Position numbers and translations under genes: made by a program. Below the pieces are notes generated by a model, which was not told the DNA's origin, ran no database searches, and was given only the letters and a program-made list of their open reading frames with translations. From NCBI GenBank assembly GCA_003999685.1, contig CP021224.1, positions 1,302,001-1,366,000 on the forward strand: DNA of 64,000 nucleotides. The letters run 5' to 3'. Shown here piece after piece: positions 1-9,704 of this stretch (position 1 is the stretch's first letter; every line of letters begins with the position of its first letter). This DNA comes from Taiwanofungus camphoratus (Eukaryota; Basidiomycota; Agaricomycetes; Polyporales; Taiwanofungaceae).

Positions 1-933
1 AAGTGTTGATAGTAGTTGGCAAGGCTCATGAATCGTTCTACATCTTTGACCTTGGTAGGGATGGGCCAATCTGCAATTCCTGCCAGTTTGTCCCTGTCCA
101 TGTGTACCTGTCTGGGTGAGATGGTCATTCCCAAGAAGTTGACCTCAACGACATCAAATGTGCATTTTTCTGGCTTTACAAAGAGATCCCATTCCTGCAG
201 CTGCTGTAGAACATGTCTGGTTCATTTCTGGTGGGCTTTCATGTTGTCAGAGAAGATGAGAATGTCATTTATATAGATCACAATCCATCCCTCAGCCAGC
301 ATGTCCTGGAATGCATCATTCATCATTCACTGAAATGCGGCTGGTGAGTTGCACATCCCAAAGAACATGACAGTGGGTTCGACAGTTTTGTTCTGATTTT
401 CATGTTTACCATAAATGCTCCCTTCCATTGACTGTCTTCCCTGATCTGGATGTTGTTGTACCCATTTTAAAGGTCCAGTTTGGTGAACATGGTGGCTTTT
501 TGGAGCCTGTCAATTAGCTCTTCTATGAGGGGTAGGGGATAGGCATCTTTGATCATGCCTTTGTTCAGGTATCGATAGTCCTGGCATGGGCATAAGGTAC
601 CATCCTTCTTTTGGATTCTCAGAGATAGCCCTTGGCCAGGTTCTCTTCCAGGAATTTGTCCATTGCTGCTCCTTTGATGACAAAGAGATTACTGCACATT
701 TCTTAGGGACAAAGTCCAGCCTTAACTTGATGGTGTGGTCCCAGGGTTTGGACTCCAGGAAACGGTCAGAGGCCTCCTTCTCAAAAAGCTGTTTATAGTC
801 CCACAGGTATTCTGGAACAAGGTGTTCTACAGACAGAGGTGGCTTCATTGGGATCACCAATTCTGTGAGCTCCTGAGTGTTCTATACCACATGTGGAGAG
901 TTGGAGAAGTGTGTCATCCAATTGAGCCCTGTT

Positions 934-1345
934 TGTTAAATTCAGACAATATCACAAGGAGTTACACTCCAAGATATATGCAAGCAGAGATGACTTGCTG
1001 GGACAGAAGAGCTAGAGTCCAATGTAAGTCACTGATATATTAACAAGAAAATATACAAGACATACCTAGAGTCCAATGTAAGTCACTGGGGATCCAGGAC
1101 TGGGACTCTAGGGTTTATATACATCTACAGTAAGGCTATGGAGTGCTACAGTAACTAGGATACTAAGGCTGTGTGCACTGCATGGCTGTGCAGATTGATA
1201 TCAACAAGGCTGTACAGTGATTGTAACTAAGATGAGGCAGTGTCCATAGTAATGCTGTGTAGTGATGGTATCTAAGGTAACTAAGCACAGCATTACAATG
1301 CAGTGCATTAGTCCGATATTTTGACATGTAAGTCAGACTTCAACA
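934..1345 (-). repeat. Solo LTR, Copia family A
   Basis: A 412-bp copy of the LTR that bounds the Copia element at 8,750-14,788, with TG...CA ends. It is flanked by perfect 5-bp target duplications CTGTT at 929-933 and 1,346-1,350, so it is a real insertion reduced to one LTR by LTR-LTR recombination. It sits inside the minus-strand Gypsy relic and is therefore younger than that relic. Confidence 0.9.
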
Positions 1346-2426
1346 CTGTTTGCTGGGGCTTTAGAGTCCACAACAGCCCATCTTCATTTGTGAGTGACTG
1401 CTCCTTTTATTGGAAGATCCCCAGGACTCCTTCTCCTTGTGTGTAAGCACACAGTATGTCTGAAAGCTCATTGTCATCTTCATGTATAGAGGCTTGGCAC
1501 AAGGGGATTCTGTCCATGGTAGGTTGGCTCATGATCCAGGCATAGTATCCTTGCCATTCTATGAGTCATGCTTGATCAATTTTGAGTGTTCCTTACATCC
1601 AGTCAATGCGAGGGTTGACTTGTGCTAGCCAGGGGTTTTTGAGTATGACATCAAGCATTCCAATGTTAGAGACATAAAAATTGGTCAGAATGTTGTTCCC
1701 TTCTAGTTATATGCTTCCTTCAACTTGGTGGATAATTGATCCTCCTTTGTTTGTAGAGCCATCAATGGTGGTTGAGGTCACCGTTCTGGGGAGCAGTTGA
1801 GTGAGGAGTCCCCATTTCTTTACAAAGTCAGGGTGTATCAGATTTGCATCAGTCTCACTATCCAGCAAAGGGCATGCTGTGACAGCTTTCTCTCCTACTA
1901 CAATGTAACCTGGTAAACCTGGTAAATAGAGTGTATTGCACTTGTGCGTTCCAGTAATTACATTTCGTACAAAGAGATTAGATGACTCATGATATTGAAA
2001 GATGTGGGGGAATCTGACCCCTTTTATCTCTTGCCCCTGCTCCTCTTGTTCAGAGGCCTCATCATTGGCCTCAGCCTTATCTTTCACTGTGGCCCTTCAG
2101 TTTGGGTGTTCTGTCCCTCGGCCTATGGTTTGCTCAGGGTAGTCTTTGACAAGATGCCCCTTATTATGACATTTATAGCAGGAGCCTGTCCTTCAGTCTT
2201 GCAGACACTGGTGGTCTGGCTTCCTGCTGTTGAAAGCCCTGACTGTGACTTGTAAGGGGGTCTTTGAAGCTCACTGAGCAGCATTGATGGCCTTATTGTT
2301 TTGGTAGGCCCAGTCCCTTTGGGCCGCAGCTTTCTTCCACCCTTCCAGAGTTGTAGAGGCTATGTCTTGTTCCATGATTCAGACTTATATGGTGCTGGGT
2401 AGTTTCTCTCTGTACCAGGCCATGAG

Positions 2427-2757
2427 TAACAAAATGGGACGCAGGGAACAGCAACTAAGTGCTGGAGTCCGAAGTAAGCCACAGAGATGTATTCAAATAA
2501 TGTACTCTACTACATACCTGGAGTCCGAAGTAAGCCACAGAGATGGGGGCTACTCCAGACTACAGGGCACTATTTATGCTGGTGAGAACAAAGGGCTCCA
2601 CCACAGAACAATAGAGTCCATCAAAAAGGGAACAATACAAACATATGACCCAGCCACAAAACTAAAGTGGCCTGTGTTCAACTCCAATCCAATTGCTCCA
2701 AGTCCAGCAGCACTCCAGCTTGACCTAGGGACTGTGGCAGAGCACATTATTGTGACA
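2427..2757 (-). repeat. Degraded LTR copy, Copia family B
   Basis: About 331 bp matching the family-B LTR (375 bp in full), with a roughly 40-bp internal segment missing compared with the copy at 2,879-3,253. The bases just outside it do not form a matching target duplication (ATGAG versus AAGAC), so it is older or rearranged. It lies within the Gypsy gag region, 121 bp from the next family-B LTR. Confidence 0.8.
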
Positions 2758-2878
2758 AAGACAGACTCCCTTATGGCAGGGCTTCCAGAGTACCATGCAC
2801 TTCTATTATCCCTTTGTTCTTTCCAGATAGGAAGGCTGGATGGCCAGGATATAGTCAGACATATGTAGCACACCTGTC

Positions 2879-3253
2879 TATCAAAATGGGACGCAGGGAA
2901 CAGCAATTAAGTGCTGGAGTCCGAAGTAAGCCACAGAGATGTATTCAAATAATGTACTCTACTACATACCTGGAGTCCGAAGTAAGCCACAGAGATGGGG
3001 GCTACTCTGGACTACAGGGCACTATTTATGCTGGTGAGAACAAAGGGCTCCACCACAGAACAATAGAGTCCATCAAAAAGGGAACAATATAAACATATGA
3101 CCCAGCCACAAAACTAATGTGGCCTGTGTTCAACTCCAGTCCAATAGCTCCGCCACTAATGATGTAAGTGGCCCACAGTCTACTGTGGCCACTCCAAGTC
3201 CGGCAACACTCCAGCTTGACCAAGGGACTGTGGCAGAGCACATTATTGTGACA
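2879..3253 (-). repeat. 3' LTR of the family-B Copia element
   Basis: 375 bp. On the sense (minus) strand it begins TGTCACAATAATG and ends CCCATTTTGATA. It contains a TATA-like GCATAAATAG and two 27-bp direct repeats separated by 29 bp. Confidence 0.92.
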
Positions 3254-3264
3254 TACCCCCCCTG
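3254..3264 (-). promoter_or_regulatory. Polypurine tract of the family-B Copia element
   Basis: The sense-strand run AGGGGGGGTA lies directly upstream of the 3' LTR, the expected position of the plus-strand primer. The family-A element has the near-identical context GATCAGGGGGG, so the two families share this signal. Confidence 0.8.
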
Positions 3265-3289
3265 ATCTGCCAAGTCCCAGAGAAAGTGG

Positions 3290-5175
3290 TTAGGATGCTG
3301 CAACCCCCATCCCAGTCCGGCAGAATGCAACTTTAGGTGCAGGTAGTGCCTTGGTTAGACAGTCTGCAAGCATGTCTGCGGTGGGAATGTATTCTGGCTG
3401 TATGTGACCAGATTCCACAGTGTTCCTAAGCCAGAAAGTGCGCAGGTCAAGGTGCTTCATCCGACCATGATGCTCTGGATTCTTCGACACATTGATGCTT
3501 GACTGGTTGTCCATTTCCAAGGGTGAGGCAGTGTCCACTTTGTATCCAAACTCAGTCATCAGATTGCGCATCCAGAGGATTTCTTTGCCAGCTTCAACTG
3601 CAGCAACATATTCAGCCTCTGTAGTTGAAAGTGCGACAATAGACTGGAGTTTGCTTGACCAACTGATTGCCCCAGATCCAACTTTGACAAGATAGCCACT
3701 AGTGGAGCGTCCGGTGTCTGGACAGTCACCATGTGCAGAGTCTGTGTAAGTCAGGAAAGGTGCACCCAAATCATCAGGCCTGTAGATGAGCTTGTGGTCC
3801 TTGGTGCCCTGCAAATAGCGAAAGAGGTGCTTGACTGCAGCCCAGTGAGCTGGTCCAGGGCAGGAATTGAAACGAGCAAGGCAGGAGACCGCATATTGAA
3901 TGTCAGGACGAGTCATGATAGCCAGATACATCAGAGAGCCAACTGCATTGAGATATGGCTTGTCCTTCATAAAGGCTCGATCCTCATCGCTCTGGCAGGC
4001 TTGTTCTTTGGAAAGATGAAGGCCAGGTTCCATTGGGGTCAGGACACCCTTGCAACTGGTCAGCCCATACCGCTCAAGCATATCTAGGATGTACTGGTGC
4101 TGAGACAAGAACATGGTGCGTTTTGAACGGTCTCTGGAGATTTCAATGCCCAACAAAAATGTGGTAGGGCCAAGATTGCGCAATTTAAAGTGCTGAGATA
4201 GTTGCTCAATGGTTCTATCAATTGCAGCTTGTGATCTTGAGGCCAGAGTGAGGTCATCAACATGCACAGGGATGATTATGCGCACATCATCATGCAGATA
4301 GATGTAAACACTGCGATCTGACTCCAACCGCTTGAATCCCATGGAGGTGAGCACCTGATGTAGCTTCTTGTTCCACATGCGACCTGCCTGCTTGAGACCA
4401 TAGATGGGACGTCCAAGGCGTAGGACAGTGCCTGGAGGACCTTGAGGAAAGCCTTCTGGTTGCTGCATGTAGATCTCCTCTTCAAGATCACCTTGTAAAA
4501 ATGCGGAGGAGATGTCCACAGAGTGAAGTTCCAGGTCTTCAATGGCAGAGAGTGCAAGGACAAGGCGCAGGGCAGCAGGGCGAGATGTGGGGGCAAAGAC
4601 CTCAGTGTAGTCAAAACCAGGTCGCTGTGAATAGCCCTTGGCCACAAGACGAGCCTTGTATCGCTCAATTGAGCCATCTGCATTGTGTTTGACCTTGAAC
4701 ACCCATCCACAGCCAATTGCCTTCTTTCCAGGAGGGAGAGGGACCGCATCCCAGGTATGGTTTGCAATCAAAGACATGATCTCCTCGTTGCAGGCTGTCT
4801 GCCATAACTTGGCATCAGGAGAATGCATTGCCTCACGGAAATTGTGAGGATCAGCATCAGCTGTAAGCCCAGCAAACTGCACTTCAACGTAGTCCGCATC
4901 TGCACTAAGCAGATCAAGGGGATCAGGAGAGTCTTCGCGCTTTGGGACAGGAGCAGGAACTGAAGCATGGCGTCTTCCTCTGCGAATAGCAATAGGCAGA
5001 TCAAGCTCATTGACCTCAGGAGGAGGTTGAGGTGCAGAGGCAGGGGGTGGCTGAGCAGCTTGAGGCACAGGAGGCACAATGGGTGCAGGAGGCGCAGCTT
5101 GAACAGGCACTGGAGCAACTGGAGGAGGTGCAGCTGCAGGCACAGGCACAATAGGTGGCTCAGGTATGGCAGCAG
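3290..5175 (-). pseudogene. Copia RT and RNase H region (family B)
   Basis: The downstream part of the Copia polyprotein as seen on the minus strand. It begins with a proline-rich linker, then the Copia RT core (start of the domain KHNADGSIERYKARLVAKGY, then QRPGFDYTEVFAPT), the catalytic box in IIPVHVDDLTLASRS, KLRNLGPTTFLLGIEI, and the RNase H signature DSAHGDCPDTGRSTSGY followed by STTEAEYVA. The reading is open to its terminator just inside the left LTR. It is separated from the gag-integrase part by the solo LTR at 5,176-5,550. Its nearest relative in the window is the same region of the family-A Copia. Confidence 0.9.
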
Positions 5176-5550
5176 TGTCACAATAATGTGCTCTGCCACA
5201 GTCCCTTGGTCAAGCTGGAGTGCTGCCGGACTTGGAGTGGCCACAGTAGACTGTGGGCCACTTACATCATTAGTGGCGGAGCTATTGGATTGGAGTTGAA
5301 CACAGGCCACATTAGTTTTGTGGCTGGGTCATATGTTTGTATTGTTCCCTTTTTGATGGACTCTATTGTTCTGTGGTGGAGCCCTTTGTTCTCACCAGCA
5401 TAAATAGTGCCCTGTAGTCTGGAGTAGCCCCCATCTCTGTGGCTTACTTCGGACTCCAGGTATGTAGTAGAGTACATCATTTGAATACATCTCTGTGGCT
5501 TACTTCGGACTCCAGCACTTAATTGCTGTTCCCTGCGTCCCATTTTGATA
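5176..5550 (+). repeat. Solo LTR, Copia family B, inside a family-B Copia element
   Basis: A full-length 375-bp LTR in opposite orientation to its host element, flanked by 5-bp target duplications AGCAG at 5,171-5,175 and 5,551-5,555. It has a TATA-like box near 5,398-5,407, then 27-bp direct repeats at 5,433-5,459 and 5,489-5,515. The segment 5,460-5,515 has GTATGT...CCAG intron-like ends. It is younger than the element at 2,879-8,391. Confidence 0.93.
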
Positions 5551-7857
5551 AGCAGGCACAGAGTCGACATCCCCCCCATGATCCAGTGCAGGTACAAAGA
5601 GAGGGACAGTCTCAGAAGTTGAAGGGTCAACAATTGGAGTAGAAAGTGAGGGAGGAGTGCGCTTGAGACCAGGAAAGTAGCGTTCATCAAATTCAGCACG
5701 CTCTGAAATTAGAACTCGCCTTGTATCAGGGCAGTAGAATTTCCAGCCCTTGTAGCCATCAGGGTAGCCAATGAACACGCATTTCTGCATGTGAGGGGAC
5801 AGTCCTTTGCGCTGGTCCTTTTGAATGTGCACATAGGCAGTGCAGCCCCAAACTCGAAGGTGTGCCACGCTAGGCTTGTTCTTGTGCCACAGCTCATAGG
5901 GTGTGGTTCCAGGTCGCACAGAAGTGGGCAAGCGATTCCAGACATGAACCATAGCAGCAACAGCTTCACCCCAGAAACTTGGAGGCAAATTGGACTCTGC
6001 AAGCATGGCAGTAACAGTGTCAGACATGATCCCATTGGCTCGCTCTGCAACTCCATTCTGTTGTGGCCTATTGCGCACAGTGTGACGCCTCACAATGCCA
6101 CAAGAGTCAGTAAAAGCAATGAACTCTTTGGACATGTATTCTCCTCCCTTGTCATCCTGTAATGCCTTTATTTTGGTGCTGAGCTGGTTCTCAGCATAGG
6201 CCTTGAACTGCTTGAACGCACTGAAGGCTTCACTTTTGGCTTTCAAAAGGATAACCACTCTGAATCTAGAGTAGTCATCGATGAAGGTGATCCAGTAGCG
6301 GTAGCCTGAGTGTGTGCGGACAGGGAGAGGGCCATGGATATCAGTATGGACAAGTTCTAGAGGCTTTGAGGATGTGTGATTGGAGGGAGGGAAGGGGTTG
6401 GCTCGCATTTTGCCTGCCAGGCAAGGCTCACAGACAGGATCAGGCTGCTGCTTTGAGTTGAGAGTTAGACCAGTGACCAGGTCGTCTTTGACAAGCTTCT
6501 GGACATCTGCATGATTATTGTGAGCAAGACGACGGTGCCAGAGACTGAGATCAAGTGGTAGAGTGGCTGCAAGGCGTGCAGATGCCTCAAAATAAGGCTC
6601 AACTTCACCATCCAAGTAGGCAGCATTGTTGGAATCTATTGGTGCCACAAAGCGCAGTGTGCCAGTCTGGTAGAAGGCAATGGCATCTGAAGAGATGTTG
6701 ATGGAAAATCCTTTATTCCGGGCAAGATAAAGACATGACAGAAGATTACTGCGCAGGTCAGGCACATGCAGGACCCTCGAAAATTCCACAGCCCGCAGAA
6801 ATGCTCCCTTCACCCTAGGTCTGAAGATGACCGACCCAACTCCAGCAGAATAGACAACATTGTTGTCTGCCAGCTTCACAGGAATGCGCAGGGGCTTATA
6901 ATTGCGAAGCCAGTGGCGATGGGGCGTCATATGAGAAGTGGCGCCTGTGTCTGCATTCCAGGTGAAGTCAGCATCATGCTGAAGCGGTGTAAAGGGTGAG
7001 GAGGGCTCAGGTGAATTGGAACTTGCATTTGCAGCAGCTTCCTGAGTGGGTTCTTCTGTCTTGGTCTGTGCAGTATTGGCCTTTCCTTTGCCTCTGGTGG
7101 CACGACGCTCCTTGGCCTGTTTTTGCGCCTTCTGGAATGAGTAGCACTGTGGCTGAGTGTGGCCAGGTGCACCACAGAAGTCACAGGGGCCAGAGGACGA
7201 TGAAGTGGCTGCCAGAGCGGTCTGAGATGAGATAGAGGACTCATGGCGGCATTGGGCATCCTCAGTAACAAAGGCCTGAATGACCGTTTCCTTTTTGAGG
7301 TCACCATTGAGGAGCTGAGAGCGCAGTAGGGCAAACTCCTCTCTAGGCAGGGCAAGGATCATGGCCATCACAGTCAGCTCCTTGTCCAGATCCTCCAAAG
7401 TGTAGTGGTCAGGACGCAGGTTCTTGCATTGCTGCATGGCATCTTCAGCACGATTAATGACGGTCTGAAGCGAGTCAGAGTCTCCTTTTCTGATGGACAG
7501 GAGCGATTCCCAAGCATTCCAGCGCGCAGCAGGATGCTTGCGCTGGTGAGCATTCTTGAGAGTAGCCCACATCTTGACAGGGTCACTGTCAATGCCAGAA
7601 AAATGCACCTTTTGGTCCGCTTCCACCATCAAATAGAGCCACCCAGCTGCCTTGGCCTCCTGCACCTCCCAGGCTTCGAGTTTTGTGGCCTCAGCATCAG
7701 TGGGTGCCTTGACATCCTTGGGGGTAGGTTTGGGGTATGCCCCAGAAACAAGACGCCATAGGCCTGCAGAGCGCAGCCAGGCAGTCATATCCCCAGCCCA
7801 GGACTTGTAGTTCGATGCATTGAGCTTTGGAAATGAAGGGGAGGACGAGTTTGACAT
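5551..7857 (-). pseudogene. Copia gag, protease and integrase region (family B)
   Basis: The upstream part of the Copia polyprotein. The first ATG fitting the family start (MSNSSSPSFPKLNASNY) is at 7,857. Gag is followed by a CCHC zinc knuckle (CDFCGAPGHTQPQCY), the aspartic protease box WNADTGATSHMTPH, the integrase HHCC region (WHRRLAHNNHADVQKL, then CEPCLAGK) and the integrase core (HTDIHGPLPVRTHSGYRYWI, DDKGGEYMS, NRPQQNGVAERANG). It runs open up to the point where the solo LTR interrupts it. Confidence 0.9.
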
Positions 7858-8004
7858 TTGTAGCCCAGATAGAAAGGAATGAGTAAGAACAGGATTTGGG
7901 ATGATTTGAACAAGATGTTGTATGGGGACAAAGCAGTGTCCCAAAAATCGAAAGAGATCGTCTGTGATGCGCTAGTAGTGTGTGTAATAGACTGCTATAG
8001 CGCA

Positions 8005-8016
8005 GGGCTCATAACC
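8005..8016 (-). promoter_or_regulatory. Primer-binding site, half tRNA-Met type (family B)
   Basis: The plus strand reads GGGCTCATAACC immediately before the 5' LTR, which is the anticodon stem and loop of a tRNA-Met (CAT anticodon). The sense strand is therefore complementary to an internal part of the tRNA, not its 3' CCA end. Drosophila copia is known to prime from a half-molecule of initiator tRNA-Met in this way. The match extends outward as GCGCAGGGCTCATAACC. Confidence 0.75.
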
Positions 8017-8391
8017 TATCAAAATGGGACGCAGGGAACAGCAATTAAGTGCTGGAGTCCGAAGTAAGCCACAGAGATGTATTCAAATAATGTACTCTAC
8101 TACATACCTGGAGTCCGAAGTAAGCCACAGAGATGGGGGCTACTCCGGACTACAGGGCACTATTTATGCTGGTGAGAACAAAGGGCTCCACCACAGAACA
8201 ATAGAGTCCATCAAAAAGAGAACAATACAAACATATGACCCAGCCACAAAACTAATGTGGCCTGTGTTCAACTCCAGTCCAATAGCTCCGCCACTAATGA
8301 TGTAAGTGGCCCACAGTCTACTGTGGCCACTCCAAGTCCGGCAACACTCCAGCTTGACCAAGGGACTGTGGCAGAGCACATTATTGTGACA
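8017..8391 (-). repeat. 5' LTR of the family-B Copia element
   Basis: 375 bp, differing from the partner LTR at 2,879-3,253 at about three positions by eye. Target duplication CTGTC follows at 8,392-8,396. Confidence 0.92.
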
Positions 8392-8396
8392 CTGTC

Positions 8397-8749
8397 TGTT
8401 GAATGAAGACATAGATGTAGCTAGATGAACTGAGACAAAGCTTAGATTGGAGACTTAGAGATTTAGGATGGTTCCCAAGACCCTACCCTCAGTGTGCTAT
8501 GAGATTATAGGACTAGTATTCTCAAAAGGGGAAAAGCATATACCCAGTACATTTGATTAAATAGGAGAAGATGAGATCGACTATCTTATGCAAAGTGGTA
8601 TCTAAAAGTTCAAAATGTACTAAAAGCACACAAACTTTGAAGTGACCATGAAAGAATAGAAACTCTTTAGAACATGAAACAGGGAAACTGCAGATGGTAG
8701 AAATGTTTTCAAGTCCAGGCATAGAGTCAGAATGATTATCAGAATATGG
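8397..8749 (-). repeat. LTR-like arm (Gypsy long-LTR family), minus orientation
   Basis: On the minus strand this matches 15,010-15,340 and, more distantly, 29,330-29,620 on the plus strand (shared landmarks: CTGATAATCAT, a TTTCTATT...CATG tract, CACTT...AAGATAGT). It lies where the leader and 5' LTR of the minus-strand Gypsy relic would be expected. The Copia element at 8,750 inserted into this arm; its other side resumes at 14,789. Confidence 0.65.
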
Positions 8750-9161
8750 TGTTAAGTTCAGACAATATCACAAGGAGTTACACTCCAAGATATATGCAAG
8801 CAGAGATGACTTGCTGGGACAGAAGAGCTAGAGTCCAATGTAAGTCACTTATATATTAACAAGAAAATATACAAGACATACCTAGAGTCCAATGTAAGTC
8901 ACTGGGGATCCAGGACTGGGACTCTAGGGTTTATATACATCTACAGTAAGGCTATGCAGTGCTACAGTAACTAGGATACTAAGGCTGTGTGCACTGCATG
9001 GCTGTGCAGATTGATATCAACAAGGCTGTACAGTGATTGTAACTAAGATGAGGCAGTGTCCATAGTAATGCTGTGTAGTGATGGTATCTAAGGTAACTAA
9101 GCACAGCATTACAATGCAGTGCATTAGTCCGATATTTTGACATGTAAGTCAGACTTCAACA
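8750..9161 (-). repeat. 3' LTR of the family-A Copia element
   Basis: 412 bp with TG...CA ends. Identical by eye to the LTR at 14,377-14,788. Contains two exact 21-bp copies of a leader motif (core GACTTACATTGGACTCTAG on the sense strand) and the TATA-like TATATAAA. Confidence 0.93.
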
Positions 9162-9172
9162 CACCCCCCTGA
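9162..9172 (-). promoter_or_regulatory. Polypurine tract of the family-A Copia element
   Basis: Sense-strand GATCAGGGGGGTG directly upstream of the 3' LTR, matching the context of the family-B tract. Confidence 0.8.
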
Positions 9173-9230
9173 TCTGACATGTCACAATAATTGAAAATCA
9201 ATTACAAACAGCATAAGTCCATAGTATTTA

Positions 9231-9608
9231 TTAGTTCCAGTCCCCCCCTTCCTTCTCAATCATACTAATCCTTTCCAGCAACTCATCAACCTCTGCCTCA
9301 AACCGTCTGACTGACCCAGATGCTTGTGCACGATGGAAGGCCACAGGTGGGACTTGGATTACATCAGCAGATGACCGACGCTGACTGTCAAGCTGAATGG
9401 CTGCCAAAACACGTGCAAATTGAATAGGGGTGCCCATGTGTGATGAGGTGGAGTAAAGGTCGTTCGGCATGGTCTGAAGTTCAATGTCTTGGACAGAGGA
9501 TGAGTTGGTAGAAGAGATTTTATAGGTGGTCCAGATGCAGAAGACCAGAAAGGCAATAAAGCCTATTGAGACCAGTGCAATGATGACGATGCTGCTGGTT
9601 GGTAACAT
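9231..9608 (-). CDS. Accessory ORF of Copia family A: small single-pass membrane protein
   Basis: A 125-residue ORF with an ATG start, 96 bp downstream of the pol stop and ending 69 bp before the LTR. Residues about 6-27 form a strong hydrophobic segment (IVIIALVSIGFIAFLVFCIW) near the N-terminus. This is followed by a polar Ser/Thr-rich stretch and an acidic C-terminal helix with heptad-like spacing (FEAEVDELLERISMIEKE), so a type III or signal-anchored single-pass membrane protein is likely. I do not recognise a family. The sister Copia at 2,879 has no such ORF: its pol ends about 37 bp from its LTR. It could be a captured host gene or an envelope-position accessory gene; the sequence does not decide this. 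Confidence 0.6.
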   Translation of the reverse strand: MLPTSSIVIIALVSIGFIAFLVFCIWTTYKISSTNSSSVQDIELQTMPNDLYSTSSHMGTPIQFARVLAAIQLDSQRRSSADVIQVPPVAFHRAQASGSVRRFEAEVDELLERISMIEKEGGDWN

Positions 9609-9704
9609 AATGGTTGTTTGAGAAGAGATGCAAGACTGTGACGTGTCAAGACAGCCCTGTTCGGTAACTGCCGAGGCGGACTTTGAAGGTCACGTGACTC
9701 TCAA
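9609..9704 (-). promoter_or_regulatory. CpG-rich promoter-like spacer before the accessory ORF
   Basis: About 96 bp between the pol stop and the accessory ATG. It has at least five CpG dinucleotides and a GGTCACGTGAC E-box-like palindrome, unlike the CpG-poor element around it and more like the host promoters further right. It may be an internal promoter or the 5' end of a captured host gene. Confidence 0.35.

Larger units (their letters stand above)
1..2873 (-). mobile_element. Ty3/Gypsy element relic (gag-protease-RT), nested insertions
   Basis: Reading the minus strand from right to left gives a gag segment (about 2,260-2,870), a CCHC-knuckle-like stretch near 2,110-2,250, an aspartic protease domain (about 1,710-2,090, with DSETDANLIHPDFV, where families have DSGA), and reverse transcriptase (about 1-900, with FFGMCNSPAAFQ and YINDILIF around the YxDD box). 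The order gag-PR-RT identifies the Ty3/Gypsy superfamily. The element continues past the left edge, so RNase H and integrase are outside. It is an old, broken copy with more than five breaks, and it is interrupted by LTR copies at 934-1,345 and 2,427-2,757. The Copia element at 2,879 landed in its gag; the gag sequence resumes for a few bases beyond 8,396. Confidence 0.85.
2879..8391 (-). mobile_element. Ty1/Copia LTR retrotransposon, family B, split by a solo LTR
   Basis: Complete in outline: LTRs at 2,879-3,253 and 8,017-8,391 (375 bp each, about three differences by eye, so young), a primer-binding site beside the right LTR, a polypurine tract beside the left LTR, and 5-bp target duplications CTGTC at 2,874-2,878 and 8,392-8,396. 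Gag, protease and integrase lie in 5,551-7,857 and RT plus RNase H in 3,290-5,175. Domain order gag-PR-IN-RT-RH identifies Ty1/Copia. The coding region is interrupted by one opposite-strand solo LTR of its own family at 5,176-5,550. The element was inserted into the Gypsy gag relic. The LTR ends are TG...TA rather than TG...CA. Confidence 0.93.

Noticed and set aside
5433-5515. Direct repeats in LTRs as a CRISPR-like array
   Set aside because: Only two copies per LTR, repeated in every LTR of the family, in a eukaryotic genome.
9174-9190. TGTCACAATAAT just inside the family-A element, identical to the start of family-B LTRs
   Set aside because: Similarity stops after about 12 bases; not enough to claim an embedded LTR.
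9231-9608. Calling the accessory Copia ORF an envelope gene
   Set aside because: Too short, no signal peptide plus C-terminal anchor layout and no fusion-protein features; only the position is envelope-like.
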